From: Chloroflexaceae bacterium
GTDB taxonomy: Bacteria; Chloroflexota; Chloroflexia; Chloroflexales; Chloroflexaceae
Direction of reading: 5' to 3'
Assembly (NCBI GenBank): GCA_012033195.1
Contig: JAAUSQ010000008.1
Coordinates: forward strand, 1-47,261
DNA length: 47,261 nucleotides
Shown: piece after piece, positions 42,077 through 47,261 of the stretch
Numbering within the stretch: position 1 is the stretch's first letter
Layout: each line of letters begins with the position of its first letter
The notes under the pieces: generated by a model
Databases searched by the model: none
The model's input: only the letters and a program-made list of their open reading frames with translations
Told to the model about the DNA's origin: nothing
Program-made: the position numbers and the translations under genes

Positions 42077-43207
42077 TCACACAGCTTTTGATAGTGCTTT
42101 CCCGGTCTCGCTCTGGTCGTCTTTGCGCTCGTTGTCCAGCGTTTCGCTATCAAGCTGTGCAAACACGAGGCGGCCAGTGTTGGTTTGCAGCACACGGGTG
42201 ACAATGACAGGTACGCGTTCGCCAATCAAATGGCGGGCATCTTCCACCACCACGGGGGTCCCATCATCGAGGTAGCCCACGCCCTGCTGACGGGCATTGC
42301 CTTCGTTACGGATTAGGACGTGCAGCCGCTGATCTTGCGAGACAGGCGGGCGCACCGCTTCGCTCAACTGGTTGAGGCTCAGCACACGCACGCCTTGCAA
42401 GCCCGCTACCCGGTTCAGGTTGAAGTCGTTGGTGATGATGGGGTACTTGTACTGACGGGCCAGCAGCACCAGACTATCATCAACCCGGTTGCCGTCGTCT
42501 ACATCGGTTTCCATAATCTCGATGGGCATGGCGGGCTTTTTCTGCATCTGGTTGAGCAATTCGAGGCCGCGCCGCCCCTTGCTGCGCCGTAGTTCGTCGC
42601 TCGAGTCGGCAAGGCTTTGCAGTTCGAGCAGGACAAACTGGGGCACCAGCAATGTGCCTTCGAGGAAGCCGGTCTTGCTCACTTCGGCAATCCGCCCATC
42701 TATGATAGCACTGGTATCCAGCAGGTACGAACGGCCGGTTGTGGAGAGAGTCTCGCCTTTTGATTCGCGGAAGGGCAGTCGTCGCAGCATCGCCTGCAAT
42801 TGTTCGAGGCTCTGGCGATGGGATGCAAACGTCATTGCGCCGATATAACCAAACAACAACGCCAGCAGCAGCGGCATGGCGTTACTGAATGGAGCGGGCA
42901 GCAGCAGCAATGGCACCGTGAGCAGCAACGCCAGCAGCAGGCCGAGCACACTGCCCAGCGTTACAAACAGGATATCGGCCAGCGGCACCCCATGCAGGGC
43001 ACGCAGCAGGTGATGGAGCGGCTCGACCGTCAAGCGCGGTGTCAGGATCAGGCCGAGTGCAGCACCAGTTAACATCAGCAATTGGGTTGCTAAAAGCTGT
43101 TGCTCATTCGGATTGGGGCCAGAAAGAGTCAGCCCGATATTGGCCCCTGTTATGAGCAGCGCCACTGCACCCGCCAACCGTGTGATAAAGTTGAGACTGA
43201 ACTTCAC
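42077..43207 (-). CDS. PIN/TRAM-domain integral membrane protein (YacL-like)
   Basis: 376 aa from GTG 43207, overlapping the radA stop by 4 bases. Four N-terminal membrane helices (~10-130). The PIN domain (~160-285) starts YLLDTSAIIDGRIAEV and continues VPQFVLLELQSLADSSDELRRSKG, VDDGNRVDDSLVLLARQY and PIITNDFNLNRVA; the acidic Asp set for metal binding is visible. A TRAM-like domain (~290-350, QGVGYLDDGTPVVVEDARHL) may bind RNA. Homologues sit next to radA in many Firmicutes and Chloroflexi. Role unknown; membrane-tethered nuclease is inferred. Confidence 0.93.
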   Translation of the reverse strand: MKFSLNFITRLAGAVALLITGANIGLTLSGPNPNEQQLLATQLLMLTGAALGLILTPRLTVEPLHHLLRALHGVPLADILFVTLGSVLGLLLALLLTVPLLLLPAPFSNAMPLLLALLFGYIGAMTFASHRQSLEQLQAMLRRLPFRESKGETLSTTGRSYLLDTSAIIDGRIAEVSKTGFLEGTLLVPQFVLLELQSLADSSDELRRSKGRRGLELLNQMQKKPAMPIEIMETDVDDGNRVDDSLVLLARQYKYPIITNDFNLNRVAGLQGVRVLSLNQLSEAVRPPVSQDQRLHVLIRNEGNARQQGVGYLDDGTPVVVEDARHLIGERVPVIVTRVLQTNTGRLVFAQLDSETLDNERKDDQSETGKALSKAV

Positions 43208-44595
43208 ATGCCCCTCTGCGTCTTTGCTTCCGAGCGCGCCAGCACCCGCTCTACCACATCGGCGAGCGACTGTGCTGGCATAATGTCTATGCCTGGAATA
43301 CCGGGTAGCTGAGCGCTGGCAGGAATGATGGCCCGCTGAAAGCCCAGTTTGGCCGCCTCGCTGAGCCGTCGTTCGAGCTGGCTCACGCTGCGGAGTTCAC
43401 CGGAAAGACCAATCTCGCCAATCACCGCCAGTTCCGGGTCGATGCGCTGATTGCGGAACGACGAGGCCACCGCCAGCGCTACGGCAAGGTCGGCAGCAGG
43501 TTCGCCAATCCGCAGGCCACCAACGATGTTGACGTACACATCCTGGTTGAAGAGCGGCAAGCCAACGCGCTTGGTGAGTACTGCTAACAGCATCACCAGC
43601 CGGTTGGGGTCGAAGCCGTTGGCCGTGCGGCGGGGCTGGGCGTTGCCAGTGTGTGCGGTAAGCGCCTGCACCTCCACCAGCAGCGGGCGGGTGCCTTCGA
43701 GCGTGACCGCCACCGTCGAGCCGGGTGCACCTGCGTTGCGTTCGGCAATGAACACTTCCGATGGGTTAGTCACTTCGCGCATCCCAAGCTGCGTCATCTC
43801 AAACACGCCGACTTCGTTGGTACTGCCAAAGCGATTTTTGACACCGCGCAGCAGGCGGTACTGGTGAAAGCGCTCGCCCTCCAGGTAGAGCACGGCATCA
43901 ACAATATGCTCCAGCACACGCGGGCCAGCAATTGCGCCTTCTTTGGTGACGTGGCCCACCAGGAAGATGGGCGTGCCCGTCTGCTTGGCAACCTGCAACA
44001 GTCGCAGCGCCCCTTCGCGCACCTGGCTGACACTGCCCGCCGCCGATCCAACATCTTCGAGGTAGACGGTCTGGATCGAGTCGACAATCACCAGGCGAGG
44101 CTTGAGCAGCCGGATCTGGTCGAGGATGACATCCAGCGAGGTATCGGAGTAGATGTATAACTGATCGGGCTGCAATCCGAGACGCTCGGCACGGAGCTTG
44201 ATCTGCTGGGGCGACTCTTCCGCACTGACATACAGTGCCATCCCCACTTCGCCCGCAAAGTGTGCCGCAATCTGGGTGAGCAGCGTGCTCTTGCCAATGC
44301 CAGGGTCCCCCCCCACCAGGATAACGGAGCCGGGAACAAGGCCACCTCCCAGCACCCGCGCAAACTCTTCGCCCAGCACAGGCAAGCGCTCGATTGCGCC
44401 AAGCTTTATCTGGGTGATGGGCAGCGGGGCCAGTGTTTCGGCACCGATGGCGCGGCTTCGTCCGGCGGATGCTTCGGGACGTTCAACCTCTTCAGTCAGG
44501 CTGTCCCACGTGCCACACTCGGTACAGCGCCCCATCCAGCGGGTGTGCTGTGCGCCACACTGTTGACATATAAATCGGGTTCGTCTTTTTGCCAT
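43204..44595 (-). CDS. radA: DNA repair protein RadA
   Basis: 463 aa. An N-terminal zinc finger (FICQQCGAQ, RCTECGTW), then a RecA-like ATPase with Walker A GGDPGIGKSTLL, Walker B LVIVDSIQT and the RadA-specific KNRFGSTNE loop, then a Lon-like C-terminal domain (GLPLFNQDVYVNIVGGLRI, PELAVIGEIGLSGELR). It is a branch-migration helicase in recombination repair. The 4-base overlap with the PIN/TRAM gene indicates coupling. A promoter with TATAAT lies at 44655-44683 on minus. Confidence 0.97.
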   Translation of the reverse strand: MAKRRTRFICQQCGAQHTRWMGRCTECGTWDSLTEEVERPEASAGRSRAIGAETLAPLPITQIKLGAIERLPVLGEEFARVLGGGLVPGSVILVGGDPGIGKSTLLTQIAAHFAGEVGMALYVSAEESPQQIKLRAERLGLQPDQLYIYSDTSLDVILDQIRLLKPRLVIVDSIQTVYLEDVGSAAGSVSQVREGALRLLQVAKQTGTPIFLVGHVTKEGAIAGPRVLEHIVDAVLYLEGERFHQYRLLRGVKNRFGSTNEVGVFEMTQLGMREVTNPSEVFIAERNAGAPGSTVAVTLEGTRPLLVEVQALTAHTGNAQPRRTANGFDPNRLVMLLAVLTKRVGLPLFNQDVYVNIVGGLRIGEPAADLAVALAVASSFRNQRIDPELAVIGEIGLSGELRSVSQLERRLSEAAKLGFQRAIIPASAQLPGIPGIDIMPAQSLADVVERVLARSEAKTQRGM

Positions 44596-44654
44596 GCTGG
44601 GATTGCTCGTGTGAACTGCGTACTATCATGATCAGTTAAAGCAAAGTTATATGC

Positions 44655-44683
44655 ATTATACCACGCTACCCTCTGCCCGTGCA
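44655..44683 (-). promoter_or_regulatory. Candidate promoter of the radA operon
   Basis: On minus TATAAT (complement of 44655-44660) is preceded by TGG and, 17 bp further, by TGCACG (44678-44683), a weak -35. It is back-to-back with the promoter at 44701. Confidence 0.55.
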
Positions 44684-44700
44684 GGGTTCGAACTTCCCTC

Positions 44701-44748
44701 TTGACAGGCTGTTCAAACCCTCCTATAATTAGTGTCAAATTAACACTA
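44701..44748 (+). promoter_or_regulatory. Consensus promoter plus operator-like palindrome of the nicotinate PRTase gene
   Basis: TTGACA (44701-44706), 17 bp, TATAAT (44724-44729): both boxes are perfect. TAGTGT (44730-44735) and ACACTA (44743-44748) form a dyad with a 7-bp centre over the predicted start site, the position of a repressor operator. An NAD-metabolism repressor (NrtR or NiaR type) is a reasonable guess from the gene it controls. Confidence 0.8.
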
Positions 44749-44767
44749 TATTTCAGGGAGAGACACT

Positions 44768-46140
44768 ATGAGCATCTTTGATGGTAAACGCCTGACAAAT
44801 GCGGCCTTCAAGCTCGATCTGGAGCGCATGCGTTCGGGTTGGTATTCCGATAAATACTTCGAAAATATCGTTGGTATGCTTCAGATCCTCAGTCAGCGTG
44901 GCTATAGATTTCAGGGCACCTCGCACCGCCTGGAAGCGCACGGCATCAACCCGACGGGTATTGACATTGGCAACATCGTCGTAGAAATGCAATGGTTCAC
45001 CCGTCGCAAGCCCTATTCCATTATCGCTGGCGTTGACAAGGCCCTGGCAATGATTGAGGGGTGTACGGGTTACTTTGATAGCAATGGCAACTTTGTCAAC
45101 ACCTACCGTAGCCTGGAAGTTGAAGCGGTGCAGGATGGGGGCAAGGTGTCCTACGATGGCGACCCGATGAACGTGCGCCCGGTGATCAAAGTGCGTGGGC
45201 GCTACCGCGACTTTGCCCTGCTCGAAACACCGACACTCGGCGTGCTAACCCGTGCCACGCGCATTGCAACCAATGTATACAACGTGCTCAAGGCGGCTCG
45301 CGGCAAACCCGTGCTGTTTTTCCCGGCCCGCTTCGATGCCCACGAAGTACAGGCCGCCGATGGGTATGCTTATCATATCGCGGTACAGCGCTTCAACCTG
45401 GATTATCACGGCACCTCCAGCAGTTCAGTTTCGACCGATGCCCAAGGCGATTGGTGGGGCGGGTTAGGTGGTGGCACGGTGGCGCACGCGGCGATTGCGG
45501 CCTTTCTGGGTGACACGGTTGAGGTGATGATGGCCTTTGCCGAAACCCGTCCCATCGAGATTCCGCGCATTGCCCTGATCGACTTTGACAACGACTGTAT
45601 TGGTACGACACTGGCAGTTATGGACGCGCTGTTTGCACGCTACCGCGAACTGAGCGACACAGGCAAAACACACGAGGCGCAGCGCTTCAAGCTGTATGGT
45701 GTGCGCCCCGATACAAGCGGCACGCTGCGCGATGTGCGGGTGCCGCCCCTCGGTGATAAGCGGCTCGATATGGGTGTGACACCTCGCCTGGTGTTTCTGT
45801 TGCGTGATGCGATTGATCAGGCTTGGGAAAGCTGGGATATCCCAACGGCGTGGCACGAGCAGGCGCGGCAGTGGTGCGCCGATATCAAAATTGTGGTAAC
45901 AGGCGGCTTCGATGTAGAGAAGATCAGCAACTTCGAGCGGCTTGGGGTGCCTGCCGATATTTATGGCGTGGGGTGGCGTTGTTCTCGAATAGCGACCTCG
46001 ACGGCACTAATAACGACTTTACCGCCGATATTGTGCGGGTGCAGATCGATGGCACATGGTACAATATGGCCAAGGTCGGGCGGCAAGCGTGCAACAATCC
46101 CGACCTGGAACCTGTGTCCAGTCCATCGATGCAACGGTAG
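44768..46140 (+). CDS. Nicotinate phosphoribosyltransferase-like protein, one frame break
   Basis: About 457 aa after repair. Family signs: MSIFDGKRLTNAAFKLDLER, FFPARFDAHEVQAADGYAYH, YHGTSSSSVSTDAQ, RIALIDFDNDCIGT, IKIVVTGGFDVEKISNFERL and, past the break, LFSNSDLDGTNNDFTADIV. These match nicotinate phosphoribosyltransferases, which make NaMN for NAD salvage. The frame breaks at GGGG 45970-45973; one more G gives YGVGVALFSNSDLDG and ends at the stop 46138-46140. Read literally, the protein ends in a missense tail at 46171. A nicotinamide-PRTase-like substrate cannot be ruled out. GGGAGAG precedes the ATG. Confidence 0.85.
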
Positions 46141-46143
46141 AGT

Positions 46144-47070
46144 ATGCGTGCGTTCCCGCCAATTACGATGACCGTTCCCGCCAGTGCTGCAAGCACCCCG
46201 CTGTATGATGTGTTGTTAGCAGCAAGCGATCTGGCAACGGTAGACCCGATTGTCGCGCACGGTGGGGTCTGGCTCAATCAGCGCCGTGTGCAGGACGTAT
46301 ACCAGCCTGCACCGACAGGCGCACAGGTCACGCTGCATCGTCCTCCCGACGGCTCCTACAGACCGATCAGGATTGATGCTGATAGCATTTGTTATGAGGA
46401 CGACTGGCTACTGGCGCTGAACAAACAACCTGGTTGGTATACCACCCCCACACCCTGGGATGCCTATAATAACATTCGCACGGCGCTCACAGTATGGCTA
46501 CGTACCCGCGACGGCGAGCAGGCGTATGTTCATCTCACCCATCAACTTGACCGTGATACATCGGGTGTGCTGCTCTGCACCCGCGATCCGTCGGTCAATC
46601 CGCTGGTGCAAATGGTGTTTGATATGGGCGATATCACCAAGGAGTATGTAGCGCTCTGTATGGGCGAGCCAGGTGCAGATGTTTTTGAGGTGCAGAGCGG
46701 GCACGGACGCGGACGCGCAGGGCTATGGCGGCTGTATGAGCGGGATGAAGTGGGGCGTGAACTGGCGAATGGTAGCCGCGTCAAATTCGCCCACACCAGT
46801 TTCACCGTTGAGCGGCGGCTTGGTGATGCGACGCTGGTGCGGGCGCGGCTGCACACGGGACGCACGCACCAGATCCGACTGCATCTGGCTTCGGTTGGTC
46901 ATCCGATTATTGGCGACACACGTTATGGCGGGCCTGCCGAGTTTCGCAATGCCCCACTGGTGCATCATCTGCTGCACGCTGCCTGCTTGCGCTTTGAGCA
47001 TCCAGTAACCGCAGCACAATTAGAGATACAGGCGGCATTGCCCGCAGCGCTGGCACTACTACTGCCGTAG
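46144..47070 (+). CDS. RluA-family pseudouridine synthase
   Basis: 308 aa from ATG 46144, 3 bases after the PRTase stop; ATG 46171 is an alternative start. Residues ~20-65 resemble an S4-like domain (YDVLLAASDLATVDPIVAHG, GVWLNQRRVQDVY). The catalytic motif is HLTHQLDRDTSGVLL with the nucleophile Asp of HQLDRDTSG. RARLHTGRTHQIRLHLASVG and HPIIGDTRYGG are the conserved RluA end. It isomerises uridine in rRNA or tRNA; the exact site is unknown. Likely translated from the PRTase transcript. Confidence 0.93.
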   Translation: MRAFPPITMTVPASAASTPLYDVLLAASDLATVDPIVAHGGVWLNQRRVQDVYQPAPTGAQVTLHRPPDGSYRPIRIDADSICYEDDWLLALNKQPGWYTTPTPWDAYNNIRTALTVWLRTRDGEQAYVHLTHQLDRDTSGVLLCTRDPSVNPLVQMVFDMGDITKEYVALCMGEPGADVFEVQSGHGRGRAGLWRLYERDEVGRELANGSRVKFAHTSFTVERRLGDATLVRARLHTGRTHQIRLHLASVGHPIIGDTRYGGPAEFRNAPLVHHLLHAACLRFEHPVTAAQLEIQAALPAALALLLP

Positions 47071-47077
47071 ACATTAA

Positions 47078-47112
47078 AACAGCGGTCGAGAGATATACTC
47101 TCAACCGCTGTT
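47078..47112. terminator. Bidirectional terminator between rluA-like gene and tRNA-fMet
   Basis: AACAGCGGT (47078-47086) and GAGAG (47088-47092) pair with CTCTC (47098-47102) and ACCGCTGTT (47104-47112) around ATATA with one mismatch. On minus the second arm runs into TTTTAATG, ending the tRNA transcript. Confidence 0.88.
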
Positions 47113-47137
47113 CGCATCGTTCATTTCATAATATTAT

Positions 47138-47260
<123 letters not shown>

Positions 47261-47261
47261 C

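Overview
This window is a chromosomal stretch from a Chloroflexota bacterium, most probably a filamentous anoxygenic phototroph of the Chloroflexales. The best lineage clue is a PucC/BCD-family (bacterio)chlorophyll transporter at 11769-13217. A CrtI/PYROXD2-like FAD oxidoreductase, RsbT/RsbX-type regulators, a NYN-OST-HTH protein and GC-rich dispersed palindromic repeats fit this assignment. The taxonomy is inference from gene content, not from a database search.

Layout. 1-1358: 3' end of a DMT/EamA transporter, tRNA-Asn with a textbook promoter and terminator, and a small unknown gene. 1588-6656: NYN/OST-HTH protein, trpF, a membrane-anchored Trm112-like protein, a polytopic membrane protein, a DinB protein and a receiver-like protein. 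6812-11595 (minus): CrtI-like oxidoreductase, HAD phosphatase, citrate synthase, trpA. 11769-15396 (plus): PucC-like transporter, a ~0.8 kb gap with a structured region, and the ammonium transporter amt. 15466-18960: glycosyltransferases plus a duplicated-domain protein, with a small GlsB-like membrane protein between. 19032-24206 (minus): clpC, then a TPR-like/TM/TPEP-repeat protein and a Uma2 protein. 24439-28931 (plus): small membrane and unknown proteins, a Trm112-headed methyltransferase, a glycosyltransferase and an RsbT-like ATPase. 28923-32017: murJ, rpsT, holA. 32350-36352: Yip1-like protein, then a Pho-box-preceded sensor kinase and pstS. 36511-37734: tyrS. 37785-41560 (minus): an RsbT, RsbX, RsbRD-like/histidine kinase module. 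41579-44595 (minus): dtd, a PIN/TRAM protein, radA. 44768-47070: nicotinate phosphoribosyltransferase with an operator-like palindrome, and an RluA-type pseudouridine synthase. 47138-47212: initiator tRNA-Met.

About ten single-base frame breaks interrupt genes that otherwise look intact (DMT transporter x2, CrtI-like x2, trpA, a glycosyltransferase, clpC, PhoR-like kinase, GAF kinase, nicotinate PRTase). Most sit at short G/C or T runs, and in each case a one-base change restores the conserved protein. I therefore read them mainly as base-calling errors rather than pseudogenes.

The most interesting candidates are: (i) the coupled rsbT-rsbX-(RsbRD-like)-GAF-GAF-PAS-histidine kinase operon, which has no RsbS/RsbR partner in view; (ii) a 10-bp phased array of GTGGGAW repeats between holA and a Yip1-like gene; (iii) three back-to-back hairpins upstream of amt; (iv) a cyanobacterial-style Pho box before the kinase-pstS pair; and (v) a palindromic repeat that appears to encode the C-terminal tail of a methyltransferase.
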